This document shows positions 7,712 through 15,907 of a DNA stretch of 64,000 bases, piece after piece. Within the stretch, counting starts at the first letter, position 1; every line of letters begins with the position of its first letter. The stretch comes from Gaiellasilicea sp035553355 (GTDB taxonomy: Bacteria > Actinomycetota > Thermoleophilia > Gaiellales > Gaiellaceae). The notes below the pieces were generated by a model, which was given only the letters and a program-made list of their open reading frames with translations, did not search any database and was not told the DNA's origin. Made by a program: the position numbers and the translations under genes. The stretch lies in contig DATMJW010000124.1 in assembly GCA_035553355.1 (NCBI GenBank), forward strand, positions 1 through 64,000, given 5' to 3'.

Positions 7712-8827
7712 TCAGCGGAGCGCGCTCTTCAGCTTCTCGAAGAACCCCTCGTCGCGCCGGTAGGTCTCGCCGTCCGACAGCCGCTCGAACTGCTCGAGCA
7801 GCCGCCGCTGCTCGTCGCCGAGCCGCCGCGGGACGGTGACGTTCACGAGCACGCGCTGATCGCCGCGGCCGTGGCGCTGGAGCACCGGCATCCCCTTCCC
7901 TCGGAGGACACGCAGCTCGCCCGGCTGCGTGCCGGGCTCGAACTCGAGCTCGACGTCGCCGTCGAGCGTCGGCACCGCGACCGTCGCGCCGAGCGCCGCC
8001 TGCACGATCGTGAGGTCGACCGTCGTGAGGATGTCGTTCCCGTCCCGCTCGAAGCGAGGATCGCGTGCGACGTGGACCTCGACGTACACGTCGCCGGGCG
8101 GGCCTCCGTTCGCACCCGCATGGCCCTCGCCGCGGATCCGGATCTGCTGCCCGTCGTGGATCCCCGCAGGGATCTCGACGTCGAGCGCCTTCGGTCGGAC
8201 GACGCGGCCGCTCGCGTCGCACGCGCTGCACGGTGTCTCCACGACGCGACCTTGGCCGCTGCAGCGCGGGCACGCCTGCGTGCGGACGAACTCGCCGAAG
8301 ACGCTGCGCGAGACCTGCTGGAGCCGCCCGCTGCCGCCGCACGTCGGGCACCCGATCGTCGACGTCCCGGGTTCGGCGCCGTTTCCGCCGCAGCGCTCGC
8401 ACGCCGTCGCGACCTCGAGCTCGACGCGGCGGGTGACGCCCGTGTACGCCTCGGCGAGCTCGACCGCGACGACGAGCGCGAGGTCGGCGCCGCGTGCCGC
8501 TCCGCCACGACCGCGCCCGAAGAGGTCGTCTCCGAAGAACGCGGCGAAGATGTCGCCGAGGCTCCCGAGGTCGAACTCCGTCGGCGTGTAGCCACCGCGC
8601 TTGAGGCCGGCGTGCCCGTACTGGTCGTAGAGCCGGCGCGTTTCGGCGTTCGAGAGCACCTCGTAGGCCTGCGCGACCTCCTTGAACCGCTCGGCCGCGT
8701 CGGGATCGGGCGACACGTCGGGATGGAGCTCCCGCGCGAGCTTGCGGAACGCCTTCTTGATCTCGGCGTCGCTCGCGCCGCGCCCGACCCCGAGAAGCTC
8801 GTACAGGTCTCGTTCGGCGGTCGCCAT
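7712..8827 (-). CDS. dnaJ: Chaperone DnaJ (type I)
   Basis: Hsp40 co-chaperone that delivers substrates to DnaK and stimulates its ATPase. The 371-residue protein has a J domain with HPD at 35-37, a short Gly/Phe-rich linker, and four zinc-finger repeats (CERCGGNG, CPTCGGSG, CPRCSGQG and the variant CSACDASG). The C-terminal substrate domains follow. The fourth repeat lacks its usual two Gly residues but keeps both Cys. A TACGCT hexamer six bases before the ATG suggests a leaderless promoter in the 31-base gap after hrcA. Confidence 0.96.
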   Translation of the reverse strand: MATAERDLYELLGVGRGASDAEIKKAFRKLARELHPDVSPDPDAAERFKEVAQAYEVLSNAETRRLYDQYGHAGLKRGGYTPTEFDLGSLGDIFAAFFGDDLFGRGRGGAARGADLALVVAVELAEAYTGVTRRVELEVATACERCGGNGAEPGTSTIGCPTCGGSGRLQQVSRSVFGEFVRTQACPRCSGQGRVVETPCSACDASGRVVRPKALDVEIPAGIHDGQQIRIRGEGHAGANGGPPGDVYVEVHVARDPRFERDGNDILTTVDLTIVQAALGATVAVPTLDGDVELEFEPGTQPGELRVLRGKGMPVLQRHGRGDQRVLVNVTVPRRLGDEQRRLLEQFERLSDGETYRRDEGFFEKLKSALR

Positions 8828-8833
8828 CGCGCA

Positions 8834-8839
8834 AGCGTA
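8834..8839 (-). promoter_or_regulatory. Probable -10 element of dnaJ
   Basis: TACGCT on the minus strand, six bases before the dnaJ ATG, the spacing expected if transcription starts on the ATG. It allows dnaJ to be expressed separately from hrcA. Confidence 0.45.
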
Positions 8840-8858
8840 GCCGCGGCCTCAGCCGCCG

Positions 8859-9881
8859 TTAGTCGGGGTCGTAGGCGTCCTGGACGAGCCGCGACAGCTC
8901 GAACGCCGCGGCGCGCACCGTGCGCACGGCCTTCGGGTAGTCCATCCGCAGCGGACCGAGCAATCCGACGGTGCCGAGCGTCCGCGTGGCCAGTCCGTAG
9001 GAGGCGCCGACGAGCGACACCTCCTCGAGCCCCGGGTGGTCGAGACCGACGCGGACGAACGCGCGGCGCGCGTCGAAGGTGTCGCCGAGCAGTTCGAGCG
9101 CCCGCGCCCGCTGCTCGAGCACCGAGAGCAGCTGGCGGCACGCCTCGAGCTCGTCGGGGCGGACGGCGTCGAGGAGCGATGCGGCGCCGCCGACGTAGAG
9201 CGCCTGCGCGGGCGGCGTCGCGAGCTCGAGGAACGCCGGCCGGAGCGCGTCGAGGAACGCCTGCTCGCGCGGCGAGAGCCCCTCCTCCTGGATCCGCCGG
9301 CGGAGCAGGTGCGTGCCGAGCTGGACGCCCTCGAGCCGGTCGTTCAGGTACTCGTTCGCCCAGCTCGCGAGGCCGGGGTCGACCGGATGGTCGAAGGTGA
9401 AGAGCCGCTTCGCGACGCCGCCGGTCGAGGTGATCGTCACCACCATCACCACCGTCGGTTGCAGCAGCAGCACCTCGACGTGACGCACCGACGCGGTCTC
9501 GAGCGGGGGCGCCGAGACGAGCGCGAGCAGCCGCGTCACCTGGGACAGGATCTCGGTCGTCGACTGGAGCGCGTCCTCGAACTCGCTCCGCATCGCCGTG
9601 AGGTCGAGCGGGAACTTCTGCGGGCGCGGTTCCTGCCGTTCGAGCACCTCGCTCGCGTAGAGCCGGTACCCCGCTTCGGTCGGCACGCGGCCGGCGGAGG
9701 TGTGCGGATGCGTGAGCAGGCCGAGCGCCTCGAGATCGGCCAGCTCGTTCCTGACGGTCGACGGCGAGTAGGGCAGCCCCGCGCGCTCGACGAGCGCCTT
9801 CGACCCGACTGGCTCGCCGGTCTCGACGTACTCCTCGACGACGCGGCGAAGGATCTCGCGCTTCCGGTTCGTCAGCTCCAT
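8859..9881 (-). CDS. hrcA: Heat-inducible transcription repressor HrcA
   Basis: Repressor of class I heat-shock genes that binds CIRCE operators. The 340-residue protein has an N-terminal winged helix, with ILRRVVEEYVETGEPVGSKAL followed by SPSTVRNELADLEALGLL, then the HTSAGRVPTEAGYR segment of the family and the GAF-like and inserted domains. It precedes dnaJ as in most Gram-positives. The ATG at 9881 is nine bases after TAGAAT, which overlaps the hemW stop. I saw no CIRCE palindrome upstream, so it may act on groEL genes outside the window. Confidence 0.95.
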   Translation of the reverse strand: MELTNRKREILRRVVEEYVETGEPVGSKALVERAGLPYSPSTVRNELADLEALGLLTHPHTSAGRVPTEAGYRLYASEVLERQEPRPQKFPLDLTAMRSEFEDALQSTTEILSQVTRLLALVSAPPLETASVRHVEVLLLQPTVVMVVTITSTGGVAKRLFTFDHPVDPGLASWANEYLNDRLEGVQLGTHLLRRRIQEEGLSPREQAFLDALRPAFLELATPPAQALYVGGAASLLDAVRPDELEACRQLLSVLEQRARALELLGDTFDARRAFVRVGLDHPGLEEVSLVGASYGLATRTLGTVGLLGPLRMDYPKAVRTVRAAAFELSRLVQDAYDPD

Positions 9882-9890
9882 TTGCAGGTA

Positions 9891-9917
9891 ATTCTACGCC
9901 AACAACTCGACGGTCAC
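9891..9917 (-). promoter_or_regulatory. Probable promoter of hrcA
   Basis: A -10 like TAGAAT (9891-9896) and a -35 like GTGACC (9912-9917), 15 bases apart, on the minus strand. The -10 includes the hemW stop codon, and the hrcA ATG follows nine bases later. Confidence 0.45.
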
Positions 9918-11030
9918 GCCGCCGCCGAGGAAGCGGCCCCGCGGCGTCAGCCAGATCTCGCGCCGGTCGTCCCCGCTGCGGGCGAGCCCGAGCGCCTCGA
10001 GCCTCGCGAGCGCTTCCGCGTCGAGCACGTCGCCGAGCCCGGCCGTCGCGAGTGGCTCGTCGAGGCGCAGACCGAGGAGCACCCGCTCGGCCGCGCGCGT
10101 GGGCCCGTCGAGCGGCTCGAGCTCGCGCGGCGGCAGCGCGCCGCGACGCAGCGCAGCGAGGTAGCGCCCGAGGCTCGGGCCGTTCCGCCACCGCACGCCG
10201 GCGACGGTCGACACGGCGCCGGTTCCGAGGCCGAGGTAGTCGCGGGCGCGCCAGTAGCCGAGGTTGTGCCTCGCGCGGAGGTCCCGGCCGTCGCCCGTGC
10301 GGCAGAAGTTCGCCGTCTCGTACCAGCGGTAGCCGGCGCCGGTGAGCCGGGCGACGACGCGCTCGAAGTAGCCCTCGAGCGCCTCCGACTGGCGCTCGAG
10401 CTCGTCGCCGTGCGCGTGCGTGAAACGCGTCCCCGGCTTCGCCTCGAGCTCGTAGGCCGAGACGTGCTCCGGTGCGAGCGCGAGCGCGTCGTCGAGGTCG
10501 CGTTCGAGCTCGTCGAGGGTCTGCCCGGGGATGCCGTAGATGAGGTCGAGAGAGAGGTTCGTGAACGCGGCCGCGCGCAGCATCCAGAACGCGCGGCGGA
10601 CGGTGTCGCCGTCGGCGCGCCGCTCGAGGATCGCGAGGAGCCGCGGCTGGAACGACTGCGCGCCGAGCGAGACGCGGTTGACGCCAGCGCGCAGCAGCAG
10701 CGCCGCGAGCTCCGGCGTCACCGTCTCGGGATTCGCCTCGACGGTAACCTCCTCTGCCGCCGGCAGCGCGGCGAGCAGGCGCTCCAGCGCGCGCGGCTCG
10801 GTGAAGGTCGGCGTCCCGCCTCCGACGAACACCGTCTCGAGGGCGGGCGCGAGTCGGTGGCGCTCGAGCTCGAGCTCCGCGAGAAGCGCGTCGACGTAGG
10901 GGCCGTGCTGGTCGTCTCGGCCGACGGCGGTCACGAAGTCGCAGTAGCCGCAGCGGTGGGCGCAGAACGGCAGGTGGACGTAGAGGTGGCGGACGCCGCC
11001 GGGCGGCGCCTCCAACGGTCCAGACTCCAC
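9894..11030 (-). CDS. hemW: Heme chaperone HemW (radical SAM)
   Basis: HemN-like radical SAM protein that binds heme and is thought to deliver it to respiratory enzymes. From the GTG at 11030 it has 378 residues, the usual HemW length. The cluster motif C23-x3-C27-x2-C30 (CAHRCGYC) is preceded by LYVHLPF, and GGGTPT and the HemW-type C-terminal wing follow. HemW lacks the extra N-terminal part of true coproporphyrinogen dehydrogenases, as here. I prefer GTG 11030 because GGGGGAGG lies eight bases before it; ATG 11048 is the alternative. That ribosome-binding site is part of repeat copy 3. Encoded upstream of hrcA, a common order. Confidence 0.9.
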   Translation of the reverse strand: MESGPLEAPPGGVRHLYVHLPFCAHRCGYCDFVTAVGRDDQHGPYVDALLAELELERHRLAPALETVFVGGGTPTFTEPRALERLLAALPAAEEVTVEANPETVTPELAALLLRAGVNRVSLGAQSFQPRLLAILERRADGDTVRRAFWMLRAAAFTNLSLDLIYGIPGQTLDELERDLDDALALAPEHVSAYELEAKPGTRFTHAHGDELERQSEALEGYFERVVARLTGAGYRWYETANFCRTGDGRDLRARHNLGYWRARDYLGLGTGAVSTVAGVRWRNGPSLGRYLAALRRGALPPRELEPLDGPTRAAERVLLGLRLDEPLATAGLGDVLDAEALARLEALGLARSGDDRREIWLTPRGRFLGGGVTVELLA

Positions 11031-11041
11031 TGGTCCAGCCT

Positions 11042-11124
11042 CCCCCATGGGGGGCGCGGCGTCCCCTACCCGAACGTTACGCCCGCGTGACTCGCGCGTG
11101 TGTGCCGCCTCCGTGCCGATTGTG
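11042..11124 (-). repeat. Intergenic repeat element, copy 3 (hemW leader)
   Basis: On the minus strand: AATCGGCACGGAG (box 1), CACACGCGCGA, TAACGTTCGGG (box 2), GGGG/CCCC pairing potential and a C5-ATG-G5 hairpin (11042-11054). The G-run plus following AGG forms the likely hemW ribosome-binding site, so the hairpin would mask it. A 16-base block, 11092-11107, is identical to 18799-18814 in copy 5. Confidence 0.75.
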
Positions 11125-11143
11125 TGCATGTCGGCCACTCGGC

Positions 11144-12931
11144 TCACCGGCGGTCGTCGAGGTTGAGCACCGCGAGGAACGCCTCCTGCGGCACCTCCAC
11201 CCCGCCGACCTGCTTCATCCGCTTCTTCCCCTTCTTCTGCTTCTCGAGGAGCTTCCGCTTCCGCGAGATGTCACCGCCGTAGCACTTCGCGAGCACGTCC
11301 TTTCGCTTCGCCTTGACCGTCTCGCGCGCGATGATGCGGGCGCCGATCGCGGCCTGGATCGGCACGTCGAAGAACTGCCGCGGGATCTCCTCCTTCAGCC
11401 GCTCCACGAGCAGCTTCCCCCGGTCGTAGGCGAAGTCGCGGTGGACGATGAGCGAGAGCGCGTCGACGGGCTCGCCCGCGACGAGGACGTCGACTCGCAC
11501 GAGGCTGCCCTCGCGGAACCCGGCGAGGTCGTAGTCGAAGCTCGCGTAGCCGCGCGTGCGCGACTTGAGCTGGTCGTAGAAGTCGAGCACGATCTCGCCG
11601 AGCGGCAGCTCGTAGTTCAGGTGGACGCGCTCCTCGGAGAGGTATTCCATCGTGCTGAAGCGGCCGCGCCGCTCCGTCGCGAGCTCCATCACCGCGCCGA
11701 CGTACTCCTTCGGGACGATCACGGACGCCTTGATGTACGGCTCCTCGACGGCGTCGAGCTCGCGCGGGAACTCGGCGGGGTTGTGCACCTCACGCGCCTC
11801 CGCGCCCGGCCGCTCGATCACGCGGTAGGCGACGTTCGGCGCAGTGACGAGGAGGTCGAGATCGAACTCGCGCTCGAGCCGCTCGCGCACGATCTCCATG
11901 TGGAGCAGGCCGAGGAAGCCGCAGCGGAAGCCGAAGCCGAGCGCCTGCGACGTCTCCGGCTCGTAGAAGAGGGCCGCGTCGTTCAGCTTCAGCTTCTCGA
12001 GCGCGTCGCGGAGCTCCGGGTACTCGTCCGAGTCCGTCGGGAAGAGCCCGGCGAACACCATCGGCTTCACTTCCTTGTACCCGGGCAGCGGCGCCGCGGC
12101 CGCGGCTCGCTCGGTCGTGAGCGTGTCGCCCACCCGCAGGCGCGAGACGTCCTTGAGCCCCGTGATCACGTAGCCGACCTCGCCCGCCTCGAGCGTCGTG
12201 ACCGGCCGGCGCTCCGGCGACAGGAACCCGAGCTCCTCGGCCTCGAACCGTGTCCCCTGCTGCATCGCGAGCAGGCGCGTGCCGCTCTCGAAGCGGCCGT
12301 CGACGACACGGACGAACGCGACGACGCCGCGGTACTGGTCGTAGGACGAGTCGAAGATGAGCGCGCGCGCCGGTGCAGCCGGATCCCCGGCCGGTGCCGG
12401 GATCCGCTCCACAATCGCGTCCAGCACCTCCTCGACCCCCTGCCCCGTCTTGGCGGAGATCCGAAGCACGCGCTCCGGGTCCTCGCCGATCAGGTCGGCG
12501 ACCTCGGCGGCTGCGCCGTCGGGGTCCGCCTGCGGAAGGTCGATCTTGTTCACGAGCGGGACGATCTCGAGGTCGTTCTCGATCGCGAGGTACGCGTTCG
12601 CGAGCGTCTGCGCCTCGATCCCCTGCGCCGCGTCGACGACGAGCAGCGCCCCCTCGCACGCCTGCAGCGAGCGCGAGACCTCGTACGTGAAGTCCACGTG
12701 CCCGGGCGTGTCGATCAGGTTCAGCTGATGGCCCTTCCAGAGCACGCGCACCGCCTGCGCCTTGATCGTGATGCCGCGCTCGCGCTCGAGGTCCATCGAG
12801 TCGAGGAGCTGTTCCTTCATGTCGCGGTCGGCGACGGTGTCGGTGAGCTGCAGGATGCGGTCGGCGAGCGTCGACTTCCCGTGGTCGATGTGGGCGATGA
12901 TCGAGAAGTTGCGGATGCGGTCTTGGTCCAT
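11144..12931 (-). CDS. lepA: Elongation factor 4 (LepA)
   Basis: Translational GTPase that remodels ribosomes and affects initiation and 30S biogenesis. The 595-residue length is standard. G1 AHIDHGKST is at 13-21, DTPGH at 74-78 and NKIDLPQAD at about 128. EF-G-like domains II, III and V follow, then the LepA-specific C-terminal domain ending in GGDISRKRKLLEKQKKGKKR. Domain IV of EF-G is absent, as expected. The ATG is six bases after the murJ stop, so both probably share the murJ promoter. Confidence 0.97.
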   Translation of the reverse strand: MDQDRIRNFSIIAHIDHGKSTLADRILQLTDTVADRDMKEQLLDSMDLERERGITIKAQAVRVLWKGHQLNLIDTPGHVDFTYEVSRSLQACEGALLVVDAAQGIEAQTLANAYLAIENDLEIVPLVNKIDLPQADPDGAAAEVADLIGEDPERVLRISAKTGQGVEEVLDAIVERIPAPAGDPAAPARALIFDSSYDQYRGVVAFVRVVDGRFESGTRLLAMQQGTRFEAEELGFLSPERRPVTTLEAGEVGYVITGLKDVSRLRVGDTLTTERAAAAAPLPGYKEVKPMVFAGLFPTDSDEYPELRDALEKLKLNDAALFYEPETSQALGFGFRCGFLGLLHMEIVRERLEREFDLDLLVTAPNVAYRVIERPGAEAREVHNPAEFPRELDAVEEPYIKASVIVPKEYVGAVMELATERRGRFSTMEYLSEERVHLNYELPLGEIVLDFYDQLKSRTRGYASFDYDLAGFREGSLVRVDVLVAGEPVDALSLIVHRDFAYDRGKLLVERLKEEIPRQFFDVPIQAAIGARIIARETVKAKRKDVLAKCYGGDISRKRKLLEKQKKGKKRMKQVGGVEVPQEAFLAVLNLDDRR

Positions 12932-12937
12932 GGGTGC

Positions 12938-14512
12938 TCACGCCCTGCGGAAGCGGCCGAGCAGCGAGTGTAGCGCCGAGACCTCCTCGATCCTGAGCAG
13001 CCGAGCGGCTCCGAGATACGTCGCCGCGGCGACAGCGAGGGCCGCCGCCAGCGCGACTGCCTGACCTCCGAACGACCGCCCGACGACGCCGTCGAGGCCG
13101 TACCACGTGGCGAACGCGAGCGCGCCCATGACAGTGGACGCGAGCGCGATTCGAGCCGTCGCCGCGCTGATCGCGCGGAACCCGAGCGGCCCGAGCCGGC
13201 GGCGCAGGAGCAGAGCCAGCGCGAGTGTCCCGGCGATGTTCGCGAGCGAGATCGCGAGCGGGATCCCCCACGTGCCGACGCGGAAGAGCGCCGCGTACAG
13301 CGCCACGTTCAGTACGAGGTTCCCGAGCGCGACGAGCGTCGGCGTCCACGGCGCCTGGAGGCCGAAGAAGCCACGGTTCAGCATCAGCATCATCCCGTTG
13401 AACGCGAGCCCGAGCGAGAACGCCGCGAGCGACGCCGCGACGACCGGGGTCTCGCGCGCCGTGAACTCACCTCGCTCGTAGAGGATCCGCACGATCGGTT
13501 CGGCGAGCACCGCGCAGACGACGCTCGCAGGGACGAGCAGGAACGCGATCTGCCGGAGGCCGATCCCGATCCAGCGGCCGAAGCCCTCGAGGTCGCCGCG
13601 CGCCGAGAGCTGCGCGAGGCGCGGGAAGAGCACGGTCGAAACCGCGACCGAGAAGACCCCCTGCGGGAGCATGTAGATCCGGAACGCGGCGTCGATCGCG
13701 GCGGGCGACAGCGTCGGGTCGATGTAGCGGGACGCGAAGAACGTCCCGAAGAGCTGGTTGACGTTGATCAGCCCGAGCCCGAGCGTCACCGGCCCCATGA
13801 GGAGGAAGACCTGCTTGACGGCCGGGTCTCGCCAGTCGATCGCGACGCGCAGGCGGCCGTCGCGCCCGCGCAGCCACGGGACCGGCAGGAGCACCTGCAC
13901 GATCGTCCCGACGAGGATCGAGACGGCGTAGACGTACAGCTCCCCCTCCTCCGTCTCCGCGTGCGGCACGCCGAGCACGAGGCCGGCGATGATCGCGACG
14001 TTCCAGAAGACGGGCGTCAGGGCCGGGATGGAGAAGTGCTCGTAGCTGTTCAGGATTCCGACGACGATCCCGGACACGCCGAGCAGCGCGACGATCGGGA
14101 AGAGGATCTGCGTGAGCCGTACCGCGAGCTCCTCGTCGGCGACGTCGAACGGCCGCACGAGCAACGGCGCGGCGAGGATCGAGAGCGCCGTGAGGGCGCT
14201 CAGGCCGAGCAGCAACAGCCAGAAGAGCGTCGAGGCGACGCGCCACGCCCGTGCGCGCTCCCCCCTCTCGAGGAGCTCCGTGAAGACGGGGACGAACGCG
14301 CCCGACAGTGCCGCGTCGGCGACGAGCGCACGGACGAGATTCGGGATCTGGAAGGCGACGGTGAAGGCGTTGATCCCGGCGCCCTCGACGCCGAAGTAGG
14401 CGCGTGCGACGATCTCGCGAACCAGCCCGAGGATCCGTGAGAGCGCGGTCGCCGCGGAGAAGATCGCCGTGGACAGCGCGAGTCGACGCGCGCTCGGCCT
14501 CGCCTCCTCCAC
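12938..14512 (-). CDS. murJ: Lipid II flippase MurJ
   Basis: MOP-superfamily membrane protein that moves lipid II across the membrane for peptidoglycan synthesis. The 524-residue protein has about 14 hydrophobic helices. The family signature at the N-terminus (SRILGLVREIVARAYFG, with the conserved Arg residues) and the first-helix NAFTVAFQIPNLVRAL segment are present. It lacks the kinase-like extension seen in mycobacterial MurJ. GTG start at 14512, with a TATACT hexamer six bases upstream. Divergent from rpsT and co-oriented with lepA. Confidence 0.94.
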   Translation of the reverse strand: MEEARPSARRLALSTAIFSAATALSRILGLVREIVARAYFGVEGAGINAFTVAFQIPNLVRALVADAALSGAFVPVFTELLERGERARAWRVASTLFWLLLLGLSALTALSILAAPLLVRPFDVADEELAVRLTQILFPIVALLGVSGIVVGILNSYEHFSIPALTPVFWNVAIIAGLVLGVPHAETEEGELYVYAVSILVGTIVQVLLPVPWLRGRDGRLRVAIDWRDPAVKQVFLLMGPVTLGLGLINVNQLFGTFFASRYIDPTLSPAAIDAAFRIYMLPQGVFSVAVSTVLFPRLAQLSARGDLEGFGRWIGIGLRQIAFLLVPASVVCAVLAEPIVRILYERGEFTARETPVVAASLAAFSLGLAFNGMMLMLNRGFFGLQAPWTPTLVALGNLVLNVALYAALFRVGTWGIPLAISLANIAGTLALALLLRRRLGPLGFRAISAATARIALASTVMGALAFATWYGLDGVVGRSFGGQAVALAAALAVAAATYLGAARLLRIEEVSALHSLLGRFRRA

Positions 14513-14518
14513 GGGGCG

Positions 14519-14524
14519 AGTATA
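14519..14524 (-). promoter_or_regulatory. Probable -10 element of murJ
   Basis: TATACT on the minus strand, one of the best -10 matches in the window, six bases before the GTG start. This implies a leaderless murJ-lepA transcript. Confidence 0.55.
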
Positions 14525-14561
14525 GGAGCGGCCGCGGCTGCGATCCCGTCGCGGCGTTTGC

Positions 14562-14567
14562 TACAGT
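14562..14567 (+). promoter_or_regulatory. Probable -10 element of rpsT
   Basis: TACAGT, 34 bases before the rpsT ATG, giving a leader of roughly 28 bases. A weak TGCGAT lies 17 bases upstream. Unlike most promoters here this one is not leaderless. Confidence 0.4.
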
Positions 14568-14601
14568 TCCGCCGCCCGCCGAGTGCGGGCGCCTTTACGA
14601 G

Positions 14602-14868
14602 ATGCCGAACATCAAGCAGCAGATCAAGCGCGTCCGGATCGCGCAGCGCCAGCGGGACGAGAACCTGCGCTACCGCTCGACCGTGAAGACGCTCACGAAG
14701 CGGCTCGAGGCGGCCGTCGCAGACGGCGATGCCGAGAAGATCGCCGCCGAGCATCGGGAGCTCGTCCGGCTGATCGACAAGGCCGCGTCGCACGGCGCGC
14801 TGCACAAGAACACCGCCGCGCGCAAGAAGGCACGCGCAGCGCGGATCGCCACCGGCGCCGAGCTCTAG
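14602..14868 (+). CDS. rpsT: 30S ribosomal protein S20
   Basis: Small basic protein of the 30S subunit that binds 16S rRNA. The 88-residue length, the start MPNIKQQIKR, three helices and the ending HKNTAARKKARAARIA are diagnostic. The ATG at 14602 is chosen because S20 normally begins MPNI; the open frame continues upstream as a shadow of murJ. It is a single-gene unit divergent from murJ and convergent with holA. Confidence 0.97.
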   Translation: MPNIKQQIKRVRIAQRQRDENLRYRSTVKTLTKRLEAAVADGDAEKIAAEHRELVRLIDKAASHGALHKNTAARKKARAARIATGAEL

Positions 14869-14900
14869 CGCCGCGCGAGCAGCCATCGTCGCTCGCGGCG
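14869..14900. terminator. Hairpin between rpsT and holA
   Basis: CGCCGCGCGAGC can pair with GCTCGCGGCG with a two-base bulge and a ten-base loop, starting right after the rpsT stop. There is no T-tract. It is placed to serve both converging genes. Confidence 0.4.
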
Positions 14901-14907
14901 ACGCGGG

Positions 14908-15879
14908 CTACGACCGCTCGGCGGTCAGGTCGACGAGCGCGCGCTGCAACTCGAGGTCGGGCGCGAGTCGGCTGTCTCCCTTGAGCGCACGGTCGAGCGC
15001 GGCGAGCCGCACGACCGCCCCGCGCAGCTCCTCCTCGGCGAAGTTGCGTGCCTGCCCGAAGAGCTTCTCCGCGTAGAACGGGTGCATCTTCAACCGCGGC
15101 GCCGCGTCGCGCGGGCGGACGCCGTCGGAGGCGAGCTTCTGGCACTGCCGCACGCGAGCGACGTGGTTCGAGAGGGCGCCTGCGAGCCGCGGCGCGGTGT
15201 CGCGGCGCGGGCGGCCTTCGCGCTCGAAGATCGTCTCGGTCGCCTCGAGCGTGCCGCCGACGTCGCGGCGCGCCCACGCATCCGTGAGGTCGAACGTCGG
15301 TGCCTCGGCGAGCGCGGGAACGAGCGTGAGCACCTCATGCTCCCCGATCGGCTCGCCCCGAGCCCACGTCGCGAGCTTGTCGATCTCGCTCGCGAGCTGG
15401 TGGAGATCGTCCCCGATCAGCTGGACGAGCGCGGCGCACGCCTCCGGTTCGGCGCGGGCGCCGACGAGCGCGAACTGCTCGGCGACCCACGACGAAAGGT
15501 TCTTCTTCGGGACGGAGAACGCGAGCACCTGACCGACCTTCGCCACCGCCTTCGCGAGCGGCGAGTCCGCCTTCAGGTCGTGGGCGACGAGCGCGAGGAC
15601 GGTGCCGGGCGCCGGGTTCTCGAGGTAGGCGGCGACCGCCTTCACGTCCGCTGCCTTCCACTTGTCGACCGGCTGCACGATCACGAGCCGCGCGTCGCCG
15701 GAGAAGAAGCCGAGCGTGTTGCAGGCGGCGACGGCGTCGTCGCCCGTCGCAGGCGGCACGTCGACCGACTCGACCGCCTGGTCGCCGACGCGGGCGCGGA
15801 GGCGCTGGAGCGCACGACCGATCTTGGGTCTGTCGGTTCCCGTGAGCAGGTACGCGGGCTTGAGCTCCGCAGCGGCCAC
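14908..15879 (-). CDS. holA: DNA polymerase III delta subunit
   Basis: Clamp-loader wrench subunit that opens the beta clamp. The 323-residue protein has the HolA-type AAA+ layout: YLLTGTDRPKIGRAL at the start without a functional Walker A, then a region with LIGDDLHQLASEIDKLATWA that is highly characteristic, and a helical collar domain at the C-terminus. It lies next to comEC and rpsT, the usual bacterial comEA-comEC-holA-rpsT order. GTG start; TAGGGT six bases upstream suggests its own leaderless promoter. Confidence 0.93.
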   Translation of the reverse strand: MAAAELKPAYLLTGTDRPKIGRALQRLRARVGDQAVESVDVPPATGDDAVAACNTLGFFSGDARLVIVQPVDKWKAADVKAVAAYLENPAPGTVLALVAHDLKADSPLAKAVAKVGQVLAFSVPKKNLSSWVAEQFALVGARAEPEACAALVQLIGDDLHQLASEIDKLATWARGEPIGEHEVLTLVPALAEAPTFDLTDAWARRDVGGTLEATETIFEREGRPRRDTAPRLAGALSNHVARVRQCQKLASDGVRPRDAAPRLKMHPFYAEKLFGQARNFAEEELRGAVVRLAALDRALKGDSRLAPDLELQRALVDLTAERS

Positions 15880-15885
15880 GCATCC

Positions 15886-15891
15886 ACCCTA
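15886..15891 (-). promoter_or_regulatory. Probable -10 element of holA
   Basis: TAGGGT on the minus strand, six bases before the holA GTG start and inside the short gap after the comEC stop. Confidence 0.45.
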
Positions 15892-15907
15892 GAGGACGCA
15901 GCGGGCG

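Noticed and set aside
9882..9920. CIRCE operator before hrcA
   Set aside because: No TTAGCACTC-N9-GAGTGCTAA palindrome is present. CTAGCACTC at 21421 and TTAGCACGC at 28705 resemble only one arm and lack the second.
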